Numbered from the stretch's first letter, positions 19,884 to 29,292 are shown. The stretch: 64,000 bases of DNA from Methylophilaceae bacterium (GCA_028823485.1 JAPKBG010000006.1:50154-114153); one strand, 5' to 3'. Numbers and translations are program-made. The notes: generated by a model not told the origin, from the sequence alone.

Positions 19884-21068
19884 TTAGAAGCCTATTTTTT
19901 CTAATGCACGTTCAAAAAAACCTGGCTCTTCTTGGTTTGGGGCTGAATCAGCACTTGGTTCAAGTTTTGGCGGCACTTCACTGGCTTTAGAGCTTACTTC
20001 AGACTCAACTGCTGGCAATGTTTCTACTACCGGCACTGCTTGCCCTGATCGGCCAGCATCTAATTGTCTGTCCAGTCTAAGCACTGCCCTACGCTCTGAA
20101 GTGATGCTGCTTGGTATTCGTGTTGGCAATTCTTTTGCAGCATTTGGCGCTTCAACTGTACTTGGCACTCTAGCAACAGGCTCAGGTGTTTTTGCCACAG
20201 GCTCAGCCACTGACAATGCCTTAACTGGAGTCGGTGTTGGTTTTACTTTTTTTGCCACCGGCCCCATCACAGGTGGTGTTGGGATCTTCACACGCTTCTT
20301 AACTGGATCACTCACTTTTTGCAATGCCGCTTCACTCCCTGGAGGCGCTGACACCTTCATTTCTTCAAGTTTGGCTCCTTCAACGACAGGTGGCTTTACT
20401 AACGCCTCTTTCACTGCTAGCTCATCTTGCATCGCTTTCTGCTTAGCTACGGCTTGCTCGCTACCAGCAGCATCGACTACCTCAGGTAGTGGCGCAACGC
20501 CTTCAACGACAGATTCTGGAACCGGATCAAGCAACTCATCCTTCATTGGCTCAGGGGTTACTGATGCTTTCTCTTGTTCCGCCACCGCTTCCAAGCTAGC
20601 ATCTGTTATAGCTTCAGTTGCAATAACTGGCTCTTCTATCACTTCAATGACAGGCTCAGTTTCTGCAGATTCCACAGATTTAGTTTCGCTAGTGCTTGTT
20701 TTTCCTTCCGTCATCAATGCATCAATATCAACTCCTTTAGGCACAACATCTCCACGCACACGCGCTAATAATTCACCCTCAAAATCTAAAATCACACGAT
20801 GCTGATTAATGACTTTCCCTTGCTTACGGAATTGATAGAAATAATCCCATCTATCTGAATGAAAGCTGTCGACCAATAATGGCGTGCCCATAATGTATTG
20901 CACTTGTGACTTAGTCATGTCTGGACGTAACTTGAGTAACATCTCCGATGTAACTACATTGCCTTGCTGTATATCCATTTTGTATGGCGTAATGGTTGGC
21001 ATGCTAGAACCGCATCCAGTAATGATAATCGCCATGAATAATATGAGATTTTTTTGAAAATTTAGCAT
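19884..21068 (-). CDS. bamE: Outer membrane assembly lipoprotein BamE with long C-terminal extension
   Basis: BamE is a lipoprotein of the outer-membrane beta-barrel assembly machine. The lipobox IITGC puts the lipidated Cys at residue 19. The SmpA/OmlA domain follows: VTSEMLLKLRPDMTKSQVQ, IMGTPLLVDSFHSDRWDYFY and the closing VILDFEGELLARV, up to about residue 105. The family usually ends near 110-180 residues; this protein has 394. The remaining 280 or so residues are low-complexity, rich in Pro, Ala, Val, Glu and Lys (such as EVIEEPVIATEA, KVKPTPTPVKAL), with no recognisable fold, and finish with EEPGFFERALEKIGF. The frame is intact, so the extension is real coding sequence. It may span the periplasm. 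It is divergent from fur. Confidence 0.9.
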   Translation of the reverse strand: MLNFQKNLILFMAIIITGCGSSMPTITPYKMDIQQGNVVTSEMLLKLRPDMTKSQVQYIMGTPLLVDSFHSDRWDYFYQFRKQGKVINQHRVILDFEGELLARVRGDVVPKGVDIDALMTEGKTSTSETKSVESAETEPVIEVIEEPVIATEAITDASLEAVAEQEKASVTPEPMKDELLDPVPESVVEGVAPLPEVVDAAGSEQAVAKQKAMQDELAVKEALVKPPVVEGAKLEEMKVSAPPGSEAALQKVSDPVKKRVKIPTPPVMGPVAKKVKPTPTPVKALSVAEPVAKTPEPVARVPSTVEAPNAAKELPTRIPSSITSERRAVLRLDRQLDAGRSGQAVPVVETLPAVESEVSSKASEVPPKLEPSADSAPNQEEPGFFERALEKIGF

Positions 21069-21165
21069 AGTTTTACGTTAAAGCAGACAGACGTGAGAAT
21101 TCTCGTTAATATACCACGACGGTGATAAGCCTAAAACCAAAAATTTTGAGAAATGAGTTGAAACT

Positions 21166-21576
21166 ATGCACGATCAAAAAGATTTAAGAAACGCTGGGTT
21201 AAAAGCTACATTACCAAGATTAAAAATATTAGAGCTATTTGAAAAGAGTGACGACCGCCATCTTTCTGCTGAAGATGTATATAAAGTACTACTCAACGCA
21301 GGTGATGACGTTGGTCTTGCTACCGTATACCGCGTACTCACACAGTTTGAAGATGCGGGACTATTAATTCGCCACCACTTCGAAAGTGGTAAAGCTGTTT
21401 TTGAACTCAATCAAGGCGACCATCACGATCATATTGTTTGCGTCAAATGTGGCACGGTTGAAGAGTTTTATGATGAAGAAATAGAACGTCGGCAGCAAGA
21501 AGCAGCGGAATCACGAGGCTTTAAAATGCAAGAACACTCATTGATGATTTATGGCGTTTGCGCAAACTGTGCATAG
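21166..21576 (+). CDS. fur: Ferric uptake regulator
   Basis: Fur is the iron-responsive dimeric repressor of iron uptake genes. The 136-residue protein has an N-terminal winged helix ([31 protein letters not shown]) and the C-terminal metal domain with [12 protein letters not shown], the His cluster GDHHDHIVC, and two Cys pairs (CVKC, CANC) for structural zinc. Divergent from bamE; the perfect palindrome GAGAATTCTC lies in the 97-base gap but is not a Fur box. Confidence 0.97.
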   Translation: MHDQKDLRNAGLKATLPRLKILELFEKSDDRHLSAEDVYKVLLNAGDDVGLATVYRVLTQFEDAGLLIRHHFESGKAVFELNQGDHHDHIVCVKCGTVEEFYDEEIERRQQEAAESRGFKMQEHSLMIYGVCANCA

Positions 21577-21672
21577 GTGACATTAAGTAAGTGCACTGGC
21601 AAGTCATGCTAAAGCGTTCAACGCTAACTAACAAGATTATTGCATTAACCCAATTATTAGGAGTAGTCGCTA

Positions 21673-23262
21673 ATGACAAGCTTGTCGATTAAAAAACAAC
21701 CTATTAATCGCTATTTCCACCTCCCCTCAATCCTCGCATTCTCGCTCGCCATCTCGGCATGTGGCATCAATCCTGTTACCAAAAAGAGAGAGTTTCAGTT
21801 TGTTTCTCAAGAGAAGGAAATTTCAATTGGCTCACAGAATTACTCCCCAGCGCGCCAGTCTCAAGGCGGTGATTACATTATCGATCCTGAACTCACCATT
21901 TATGTGCAAGGCATTGGCAACCGTCTAGCCAAGGCATCTGACCGTCCTGGATTGCCTTATGAGTTCGTTGTGATTAACGACTCTACACCTAATGCATGGG
22001 CGATGCCAGGCGGTAAGATTGCTTTCAACCGAGGCTTACTTTACGAGTTAAACAGCGAAGCAGAGCTTGCGGCCGTCATGGGGCATGAGATTGTTCACGC
22101 TGCGGCGCGCCACGGTGCAAAAAGTATGGAACGTAGCATTTTCTTACAAGGCGGCATGATTGCCGTTGGCATTGGTGCGCAAAACTCTGACTATGGCAAC
22201 CTCATTGTTGGCGGCTCACAACTCGGTGCACAACTGCTTTCTAGCAAGTATGGTCGTGATGCAGAAAGCGAATCTGATTTATACGGCATGCAGTATATGA
22301 AAAAAGCGGGCTACGATCCTGCTGCTGCTGTCACCCTACAAGAAACCTTTGTTCGCCTGAGTAAAGACCGTAAAAGTGATTTTATTTCAGGTCTGTTTGC
22401 CAGCCATCCACCATCACCAGAACGGGTAGCAGCCAACAAAGTCACCTTAGCGAAAATTGGTGCAGGCGGTGAAATGGGTAAAGAGACTTATGCCAAAAAA
22501 GTAAAACACCTCAAAGCAACCAAGAGCGCCTACCTCGCTTATGACGAAGGCGTTGCCGCATTGAAGAAAGGCGATACAGCCACCGCAACCAAACTAGCAA
22601 AAAAAGCCATTGCGGCTGAACCACGCGAAGCACGTTTTCATGAGTTACTCGGTGACGTTGCCTTTACACAAGAGAAAGCACCAGCAGCGCTTAGCTACTA
22701 TAAAAAAGCTATTAGTTTACAACCCAACTATTTCAAACCACACTTACATAGCGGTATTGCACTGTTTAATACAGGCAAAAAGAAAGAAGCAGAGCCTTAC
22801 TTAAAACGCGCTAACGAGCTACTTCCAACCGCACCAGGCCACGCTTTATTAGGTCAGCTTGCTGAAAGTCGCGGTGACACCAACCTTGCCTTACAACATT
22901 ACCAAGTGGCGGCTAGTTCAAATTCCGATATCGGAAAAGACGCGACGGCACGTGCTATGCGTATTGATTTCCCACGCAACCCAAACAAATATTTGAGATC
23001 TGGCGTTGTCGCTGACAATCGAGGCAACTTGTTTGCAGTGGTAGAAAATAGTACGGCAATCGCCATTGAAAATGTTAAAATACGCGTTATTAAATATGAT
23101 GCCCAAACAGGTCGCGCCATCTCACAAAGCAACCTTTTACCCATCCGCGGCATCATTGAAGCAGGTAAGCGGGGACAAGTTGGTGCTGAGGTGCGAATTG
23201 GTACGCCAGAAGAAGCAAAGGTTTATAAAGTGGCGATTGAAGCAGCTAGTTTAGTGAAATAA
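21673..23262 (+). CDS. M48 family lipoprotein metalloprotease with TPR domain (BepA-like)
   Basis: This is a periplasmic outer-membrane-anchored protease of the BepA/LoiP type, implicated in quality control of outer membrane proteins. The 529-residue protein has a signal with lipobox LAISAC (Cys near residue 30), the catalytic helix MGHEIVHAAARHG near residue 136, and the third zinc ligand within ESDLYGMQYMKKAGYDP near residue 197. TPR repeats occupy about residues 290-420, and a C-terminal beta-rich domain of unknown role follows. AGGAG is placed eight bases before the ATG. BepA of E. coli ends after the TPRs, so the last ~100 residues are extra. Confidence 0.88.
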   Translation: MTSLSIKKQPINRYFHLPSILAFSLAISACGINPVTKKREFQFVSQEKEISIGSQNYSPARQSQGGDYIIDPELTIYVQGIGNRLAKASDRPGLPYEFVVINDSTPNAWAMPGGKIAFNRGLLYELNSEAELAAVMGHEIVHAAARHGAKSMERSIFLQGGMIAVGIGAQNSDYGNLIVGGSQLGAQLLSSKYGRDAESESDLYGMQYMKKAGYDPAAAVTLQETFVRLSKDRKSDFISGLFASHPPSPERVAANKVTLAKIGAGGEMGKETYAKKVKHLKATKSAYLAYDEGVAALKKGDTATATKLAKKAIAAEPREARFHELLGDVAFTQEKAPAALSYYKKAISLQPNYFKPHLHSGIALFNTGKKKEAEPYLKRANELLPTAPGHALLGQLAESRGDTNLALQHYQVAASSNSDIGKDATARAMRIDFPRNPNKYLRSGVVADNRGNLFAVVENSTAIAIENVKIRVIKYDAQTGRAISQSNLLPIRGIIEAGKRGQVGAEVRIGTPEEAKVYKVAIEAASLVK

Positions 23263-23343
23263 AACCATAGTGAAATAAAGCTATAGCGAAGTAGAATCAT
23301 CGCTAAATAGAAGCCGCTTTACTAAAAAAAGGAGCAAAAAATC

Positions 23344-23823
23344 ATGAGAATTATCAACTTTATTTCACTGGTTGCACTAGTTGCATTAGTTGCATTAGTG
23401 ATTTTTGCTTCCATCAACTGGCAAGCCATCATAGCACCTGTGTCTCTATCTTTATTGTTTGGCAATGTCGAAGCACCGCTTGGCCTTATCTTGCTAGCAG
23501 TAACAGGCTTGTTAGCATTAGCCTTCCTCGGATTTGTTGTATATATGCAATCATCAACACTGGTGATTAGAAGAAAGCTGAATAAAGAAGTAGAAGACCA
23601 ACGTAAGCTCGCCAACGAAGCAGAGGCTTCACGATTTACTGAATTACGCACTTATTTAGAATCCGAACTGCAAGCACTTAAAGCGCACGGGTCAGAAGTT
23701 CATGAAAAAGTTGAGACACGGCTATCTGAGATTCAAACAGTGCTTAAAGGTGTTGTGGAAGAGTCTGGCACTAGCTTATCAGCTTATATTGGTGAGCTTG
23801 GAGATCGGCTGGATAAGAAATAA
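23344..23823 (+). CDS. LapA-like (DUF1049) inner membrane protein with coiled-coil tail
   Basis: The first 70 residues hold two hydrophobic helices (ISLVALVALVALVIFA and LILLAVTGLLALAFLGFVVY) separated by a short polar loop, the arrangement of the LapA domain found next to LPS-assembly genes. Behind them is a charged, probably coiled-coil cytoplasmic tail of about 85 residues (EDQRKLANEAEASRF, VHEKVETRLSEIQT). LapA proteins of E. coli are about 100 residues, so the 159-residue length is at the long side. The GGAG ribosome-binding site is eleven bases before the ATG. It follows the M48 protease by 81 bases. Confidence 0.65.
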   Translation: MRIINFISLVALVALVALVIFASINWQAIIAPVSLSLLFGNVEAPLGLILLAVTGLLALAFLGFVVYMQSSTLVIRRKLNKEVEDQRKLANEAEASRFTELRTYLESELQALKAHGSEVHEKVETRLSEIQTVLKGVVEESGTSLSAYIGELGDRLDKK

Positions 23824-23902
23824 ACCCAAAAGAAATCTAGGTTAATTATTGGCTTAATTAAAACTTATATGGGTAGAGTAAACTAAAAATGCAAAAATTT
23901 TA

Positions 23903-24049
23903 ATGAAATTTACACCACTACAAGCAAGAGGGTTCACTGCAAAAACCACTCCAAAAGAACATTTAACTTTCCATGATGGTGGGCCACTATTAATTGGATG
24001 AGCAATATTAGTATCTATACTAATCTTGCTGTTTTATTTAAAAAATATA
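23903..24049 (+). pseudogene. Small single-span membrane ORF interrupted by TGA
   Basis: An ATG at 23903 opens a 32-codon frame (MKFTPLQARG, HLTFHDGGPLLIG) that ends at TGA (23999-24001). The same frame continues with AILVSILILLFYLKNI and TAG, a clean transmembrane helix with a basic end. Together they make a plausible 49-residue membrane protein with TGA at a position where Trp would fit. No ribosome-binding site is clear. I do not recognise a family. It may be a recent pseudogene, a sequencing error, or chance. Confidence 0.35.
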
Positions 24050-24253
24050 TAGCATTAACAATTATTATATTTACCTTCAAAGAACATTCATATTGCTAGC
24101 TGTGTTCTTTATGTTTTTGATGTTCAGTTATGATCAAATATCTACAAAATCAGTTCGATGTTTAGATTGGTGGCTGGGCAAGCAGTTCCATGTTGGAGGC
24201 GCCACTACGCAAAAACCTCACTATGCGCATAGACGCACCTTGCTGAATATAGA

Positions 24254-24279
24254 AGTGCTTTTCCCGCACAGAAAGCACT
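24254..24279 (-). terminator. Hairpin after recN
   Basis: AGTGCTTT and AAAGCACT form a perfect 8-bp stem around a ten-base loop, 12 bases past the recN stop on the minus strand. The following bases (TCTATATT) are only moderately T-rich, so terminator function is likely but not certain. From here up to the LapA-like gene I see nothing else except the small TGA-interrupted frame. Confidence 0.5.
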
Positions 24280-24291
24280 GTTAGATACAAG

Positions 24292-25947
24292 TTAATTAAG
24301 CAAGTCCAGCATTTCTTCAGCATGCTTCCTAGTAGCATCTGTAATCTCCAAACCACCAGACATTCTAGCAATTTCTTCAACACGCTCTTCATCACTTAAC
24401 TGCTGAATATGACTCAGTGTTGTGTTGTCTGTTTGGGTTTTGCTGACTTGTAAATGCTGCGCAGCTTGCGCAGCGACTTGCGCTAAGTGGGTAATGACTA
24501 ATACTTGGCGATTCTCACCTAGTTGTTTGAGCAATTTTCCAACGACTTCGGCAACACCGCCGCCAATACCGACATCGACTTCATCAAAAATCATACATGG
24601 CACGCTACCTTGTGCGGCTGTGGTGACATGTAGCGCTAAACTAATCCGTGACAACTCACCACCCGATGCGACTTTGTTGAGTGGTCGCGGCTCGACACCT
24701 GCATGCCCTGCAACTAAGAAAGCCACTTGCTCTAAGCCATTAGCAGATTGTTCACATGGCTCTAACGCGACTTTGAACTGACCGCCGCTGAGTGATAAAC
24801 GCTGCATTTCTTCACTAATTTTGGCGCTTAAGTCTTGAGCCGATATTTTACGTGCTTCACTTAAAGTGTTAGCTGATTGCTTATAAGTCGCTAGTGCCGC
24901 TTCGACTTGCTTCGCTAGCTCGCCATCATTGGCAAACGACTCTAGTTCAGTCATACGCATTTCCCATGTGCTAAGTAATTCAGGTAACTCATCTGGTTGT
25001 GCACGATATTTTCGTGCCATGCCATGCACGGCTTGGATACGGCTCTCAACTTCTGATAATCGCGCCGGATCAATATCCTCTCGCTGCAAATAGCGGCTTA
25101 AACTACGAGCGGTTTCTTGCAATTGAATCACGGCAGAATCAATCGTTTCGGATGCTTCTTTTAACGCACTATCTAACTCAACTAAATCCGATAGTTTTTG
25201 CTGTGCTTGGCTCACCATTGATAAAGCATCTAGGTCACCTTCGCTAATCAGATGCAAGCTTTCTTCAACACCTGCAATCAACTCTGCACTGTTGCCTAAA
25301 CGGCTATGCTCTACCTGCAGATCCTCCCATTCGTCTGCGGAAAAACCCAGTTGTGTTAATTCACGTGTTTTATCACGCAACTCGGCCAGCTCATCTGCGT
25401 AAGCTGCTGCATTCTTTTCAATCTCACCTTGTTGCACATGCAGTGCATGCCATGCTTTATATTGCTCAGCAACTTGTTTGGCCAATGCGTTACTGCCAGA
25501 GAAGGCGTCTAAAATTTGCCGCTGTGTATTCACATTCAATAATGAATGATGTGCATTCTGACTATAGATATCAACTAAGAATTCACCCAGCGCTCTCAAC
25601 TGACCAACCGTCGCTGCCGCACCATTAATAAAACCACGACTACGGCCATCGCTATAAATCACGCGGCGCAGGATTAAATCATCATCTACCTCAATTTCAT
25701 TCTCATCTAACCATGCTTGCGCACCTAGATTGTTCTGAATGCCAACAGTCACGCTAATATCCGCCTTATCACAACCATTGCGAATCACTTCAGCTTCATT
25801 ACGCGCACCGAGTGCTAATGAAAGAGCATCAATCAAGATAGACTTACCCGCACCGGTTTCACCAGTGAGCGTGGTATAGCCTTGGCTAAACTCTAGGTCT
25901 AGTTGTTCAACAATGACAAAATTTCGGATGGATAAGGCCTGTAGCAT
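24292..25947 (-). CDS. recN: DNA repair protein RecN
   Basis: RecN is an SMC-like ATPase needed for double-strand break repair. The 551-residue protein has Walker A GETGAGKS near residue 31, a long central coiled coil with hinge, and the C-terminal ABC signature SGGELSRISLAL and Walker B MIFDEVDVGIGG, followed by VLVITHLAQVAAQA. No LexA box is obvious in the short upstream gap. It lies downstream of nadK, a conserved pairing. Confidence 0.96.
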   Translation of the reverse strand: MLQALSIRNFVIVEQLDLEFSQGYTTLTGETGAGKSILIDALSLALGARNEAEVIRNGCDKADISVTVGIQNNLGAQAWLDENEIEVDDDLILRRVIYSDGRSRGFINGAAATVGQLRALGEFLVDIYSQNAHHSLLNVNTQRQILDAFSGSNALAKQVAEQYKAWHALHVQQGEIEKNAAAYADELAELRDKTRELTQLGFSADEWEDLQVEHSRLGNSAELIAGVEESLHLISEGDLDALSMVSQAQQKLSDLVELDSALKEASETIDSAVIQLQETARSLSRYLQREDIDPARLSEVESRIQAVHGMARKYRAQPDELPELLSTWEMRMTELESFANDGELAKQVEAALATYKQSANTLSEARKISAQDLSAKISEEMQRLSLSGGQFKVALEPCEQSANGLEQVAFLVAGHAGVEPRPLNKVASGGELSRISLALHVTTAAQGSVPCMIFDEVDVGIGGGVAEVVGKLLKQLGENRQVLVITHLAQVAAQAAQHLQVSKTQTDNTTLSHIQQLSDEERVEEIARMSGGLEITDATRKHAEEMLDLLN

Positions 25948-25993
25948 AATTAGTGATTCAGTTTTTTCTATTATTGTAAGTCAAAGTACATAA

Positions 25994-26098
25994 TATTCGG
26001 CATTTAGTGCTTACAAGTACAGCGGGTAAGGCGCAGACAGTACGCTAGCATGGCAGGCCTTAACCAAGGCCGTAATTGTAAGTAATAAATGTTGAATA
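25994..26098. repeat. Structured intergenic element between nadK and recN
   Basis: The arms 25994-26016 and 26076-26098 are inverted copies matching at 19 of 23 positions, and inside is a perfect hairpin GGCCTT-AACC-AAGGCC (26056-26071). The element fills nearly the whole 152-base gap and ends one base before the nadK stop codon. It has the look of a dispersed palindromic repeat, but only one copy can be seen here. Confidence 0.5.
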
Positions 26099-26099
26099 A

Positions 26100-26969
26100 T
26101 TAGCCCCAATGGAGTTTGTTTCGTAACATCTCATAATAACAATAATCACTAGGATGCAATAACGTCACACCTTCCTCCGCGCGCGCTATTTTAATGCAAT
26201 CCCCCTGCAACAAATCCAGCTGCGACTGTCCATCAAAGCTAATCGTTGCATGATCTACCTGTACCACTGCAATTTCTATCTTCGCATTGCTATTCACTGC
26301 CAATGGTCGGTTACTTAAGGTGTGCGGACAAATCGGCACTAAGGCAATCGCCTCTACATCTGGGTGCAATATTGGGCCGCCTGCTGATAATGAATAAGCA
26401 GTCGTACCTGTTGGCGTGCTTAAAATCAAACCATCTGCACGCTGTTTATGAATAAACTTGCCATCTATCGTCACTTCTAATTCAATTAGACGTAAACCGC
26501 TTTTGAGGACGATGTCATTGAACGCATGGTTTTCAAAAATCGTTTTACCATCTCGAATCACACTCGCATTCAGTATCATCCGCGATTCGGTTTGATGTTC
26601 ACCTGCTAAAATCGCATCAATAGATTCCAACATCTCTTCAGCACGTAAGTCGGTTAGGAAGCCAAAGTGCCCACGGTTAATACCAACTAATGGGATACCA
26701 CTGTTTTTAAGCGCACGTGCGGCACTCAGCATGGTGCCATCACCACCCATCACAATGACTAGGTCAGCTTTTTGACCTAGCGCATCAAGTGGCATGGTTT
26801 TAAACCCTTCAATCTTTGCATGGCCCGCAGTATTGCTTTCGAATAGCACATCAATATTTTTGACTTTCAAATGCTGCGCCAAGTCGATCAAGTCTTTACG
26901 CATTAACTGCACGGCGGACTCTCGCATAAACTTGCCAATAATCGCAATGGTGTTGAATTCTGTTTGCAT
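26100..26969 (-). CDS. nadK: NAD kinase
   Basis: NadK phosphorylates NAD to NADP. The 289-residue protein has the GGDGTMLSAARAL motif near residue 75, the GINRGHFGFLTDL segment near residue 99, and the conserved TPTGTTAYSLSAGGPI near residue 186, with the typical end-domain SFDGQ. Divergent from hrcA, with 98 bases between the two start codons. Confidence 0.97.
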   Translation of the reverse strand: MQTEFNTIAIIGKFMRESAVQLMRKDLIDLAQHLKVKNIDVLFESNTAGHAKIEGFKTMPLDALGQKADLVIVMGGDGTMLSAARALKNSGIPLVGINRGHFGFLTDLRAEEMLESIDAILAGEHQTESRMILNASVIRDGKTIFENHAFNDIVLKSGLRLIELEVTIDGKFIHKQRADGLILSTPTGTTAYSLSAGGPILHPDVEAIALVPICPHTLSNRPLAVNSNAKIEIAVVQVDHATISFDGQSQLDLLQGDCIKIARAEEGVTLLHPSDYCYYEMLRNKLHWG

Positions 26970-27067
26970 GTCAGAATTTAATCACAGATAAGCAATTACA
27001 ACCAGTAGCAACTGCGCACTAAATCAGGCAAAATGGTAATTCAAAACTAAATGATTGAATAAACAAG

Positions 27068-28087
27068 TTGGACGAACGCGCACAAATACTCCTAAAAACC
27101 TTAGTTGAACATTACGTGACTGATGGTCAGCCTATGGGCTCTAAAGCGCTTTTACAACACTCTGGCTTAGGGTTAAGTCCAGCGACCATTCGTAATATTA
27201 TGAGTGATTTAGAAGCACTCGGCTTCGTCTCTAGCCCTCACACCTCTGCTGGGCGCATTCCAACCCAGCAAGGTTACCGCTTTTTTGTTGACTCGCTGTT
27301 GAGTATGCAGCCACTAGAGTCGAAACAAATCAAACAATTGGAAAGTACCTTAAGCTCAACTGATCAAAGTGAACTCATTACAACGGCAGCCGATATCCTT
27401 TCTGAGCTAACCCAGTTTGCAGGCATGATCCTCATTCCAAAACGCAAAGCATTGGTGTTTAAACATTTGGAATTTATACCGTTGTCAGACAAACGCATTT
27501 TGCTGATTATCGTTTCCACCGATGGTAGCGTACAGAATCGCATCATCTTGAGTGATACGCCTTATTCGGCTTCCAGCCTAACAGAGGCCGGCAATTATTT
27601 TAATGCGCATTATTCAGGCCAAACTTTTGAGCAAGCACGTCATAAGCTACATGGCGACCTTAAAAAGATGCAAGCTGACATTAGTCATTTAATGACTGCT
27701 GCGCTAGAAAAACCAAACCCAAGCCAATCTAAAAACAAAGAAGAAGATGTGGTTATTGCTGGGGAGCGGAATTTACTCAATGTGGATGAATTGGCAACCA
27801 ATGTCATTACTTTACGCAAACTATTTGATGTATTTGAACAACGTTCTTCGCTGATGCAGTTATTAGACAACAGCCAAAAAGCTGAAGGCGTACAAATCTT
27901 TATTGGTGGCGAAAGTGGCTATAGTCCTTTAGATGAGTGCAGCATGGTAACATCGCCTTATCAAGTAGACGGTCAGGTCGTTGGTACGTTGGGGGTTATT
28001 GGCCCAACACGGATGGCTTACGAGCGTGTTATTCCCATTGTGGATATCACCGCTAAACTTTTATCCAATGCGCTGTCTAACAGCTAA
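27068..28087 (+). CDS. hrcA: Heat-inducible transcription repressor HrcA
   Basis: HrcA represses heat-shock genes by binding CIRCE operators and depends on GroEL for folding. The 339-residue protein starts with TTG (LDERAQILLKTLVEHY), which matches homologous N-termini; no ATG is available before residue 23. The winged-helix N-terminus includes GLSPATIRNIMSDLEALG and SPHTSAGRIPT, and the C-terminal inserted domain ends with VIGPTRMAYERVIPIVD. No CIRCE is seen in its own upstream region. The only clear CIRCE in this window is upstream of rpoH. Confidence 0.96.
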   Translation: MDERAQILLKTLVEHYVTDGQPMGSKALLQHSGLGLSPATIRNIMSDLEALGFVSSPHTSAGRIPTQQGYRFFVDSLLSMQPLESKQIKQLESTLSSTDQSELITTAADILSELTQFAGMILIPKRKALVFKHLEFIPLSDKRILLIIVSTDGSVQNRIILSDTPYSASSLTEAGNYFNAHYSGQTFEQARHKLHGDLKKMQADISHLMTAALEKPNPSQSKNKEEDVVIAGERNLLNVDELATNVITLRKLFDVFEQRSSLMQLLDNSQKAEGVQIFIGGESGYSPLDECSMVTSPYQVDGQVVGTLGVIGPTRMAYERVIPIVDITAKLLSNALSNS

Positions 28088-28121
28088 TCTTTATTAAAAT
28101 CAATGATTGCCTTCAACCTCT

Positions 28122-29228
28122 ATGACTTACTACAATCCTGAACCAGAATACAAACACGGCGACCAATTAAAAGTAGGTATTCTACTTGCCAATTTGGGCA
28201 CGCCAGATGCGCCAACTGCAAAAGCAGTACGCCCATATTTAAAGCAATTTTTAATGGATAGACGTGTTGTTGAAATTCCACGCTTTATTTGGTGGTGGAT
28301 ACTTAACTGCATTATTTTAGTGTTTCGTCCTAAAAAGTCAGCGGAAAAATACGCCCAAGTTTGGATGAAGGAAGGTTCACCTTTACTCGTACATGCAGAA
28401 AGACAAACAAACCTACTACGTGGCTACCTTGGTCAAAAAGTGAAGTCGCCTTTTGCTATCGAATTAGGGATGAGTTATGGCAATCCGAGTATGCAAAGTG
28501 CGATTGAAAAACTTAAAGCGCAGCATTGCAATAAGATTTTAGTCTTTCCACTGTATCCGCAATACGCAGCAAGTAGCACTGCTGCAAGTTTAGATGCTGT
28601 TTGGAAAACACTACTTAAAATGCGGAATGTCCCTGCGATTAGAACCATTAAGCACTACCATGACCACCCTGCTTATATCCAAGCGCTTGCTGCAAATATT
28701 CATCAGTTTTGGCAAGTGAATGGTAAGCCTGAGCAACTCATTATGAGTTTCCACGGCGTACCGAAGTTTCATTTAATGAAAGGTGATATGTATCATTGTG
28801 AGTGCCATAAAACAGGCCGTTTACTCGCAGAAGCTTTAGGCGTAGATAAAGACCAGTATCAAATTGCATTTCAGTCTCGTTTTGGCAAACAAGAGTGGTT
28901 AAAGCCTTATCTTGCCAGTACATTAAAAACATTAGGCAAAGCAAAAACTAAACGTATTGATGTGATTTGCCCTGGTTTTAGTAGCGATTGTCTGGAAACG
29001 CTAGAAGAGATTGCCATGGAAGGAAAAGGCATCTTCCAAAGCCATGGTGGAGGCGACTACAACTACATTCCTGCTTTGAATGAAAGTGAAGCTTGGATAC
29101 GTGCCATGACAGACATTGCATTAGAAAATCTACAAGGCTGGGTGTCTGCAGGTTGGGATAATGAAGCGGCTAAAGAAGCTGCAAAAATGACTGCCTTACA
29201 TGCAAAAGCTTTAGGCGCAAAACAATAA
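28122..29228 (+). CDS. hemH: Ferrochelatase
   Basis: HemH inserts iron into protoporphyrin IX, the last step of heme synthesis. The 368-residue protein starts MTYYNPEPEYKHGD; an in-frame TTG five codons upstream is less likely. The start of the fold reads GILLANLGTPDAPTAK. The active-site His is in SFHGVPKFH near residue 208 and the conserved acidic residue in CPGFSSDCLETLEEI near residue 285. It lies 34 bases behind hrcA on the same strand. Confidence 0.97.
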   Translation: MTYYNPEPEYKHGDQLKVGILLANLGTPDAPTAKAVRPYLKQFLMDRRVVEIPRFIWWWILNCIILVFRPKKSAEKYAQVWMKEGSPLLVHAERQTNLLRGYLGQKVKSPFAIELGMSYGNPSMQSAIEKLKAQHCNKILVFPLYPQYAASSTAASLDAVWKTLLKMRNVPAIRTIKHYHDHPAYIQALAANIHQFWQVNGKPEQLIMSFHGVPKFHLMKGDMYHCECHKTGRLLAEALGVDKDQYQIAFQSRFGKQEWLKPYLASTLKTLGKAKTKRIDVICPGFSSDCLETLEEIAMEGKGIFQSHGGGDYNYIPALNESEAWIRAMTDIALENLQGWVSAGWDNEAAKEAAKMTALHAKALGAKQ

Positions 29229-29238
29229 GCGGTATAAT
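29211..29238 (+). promoter_or_regulatory. Candidate sigma-70 promoter of the heptose operon
   Basis: TATAAT at 29233-29238 is a perfect -10 hexamer, with TTAGGC at 29211-29216 as a weak -35 (spacer 16). It is placed at the end of hemH, about 55 bases before hldD, the first gene of the hldD-gmhA-hldE-waaF operon. Confidence 0.45.
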
Positions 29239-29292
29239 CTCGCTATTGAACTATTTTATTGTTAATTAAGGCTTCTTTATGATTGTAAGACT

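Noticed and set aside
20101..20805. Long 234-codon open frame antisense to bamE
   Set aside because: It is a shadow of the repetitive Pro/Ala/Val-rich coding sequence; its Ser/Thr/Gly-rich product is what antisense low-complexity reading gives.
21093..21110. GAGAATTCTC palindrome before fur as a Fur box
   Set aside because: It lacks the GATAAT repeat pattern of Fur boxes and is only ten bases long.
24093..24284. 63-codon open frame after the LapA-like gene
   Set aside because: No ribosome-binding site, no family resemblance, and it overlaps the recN 3' hairpin.
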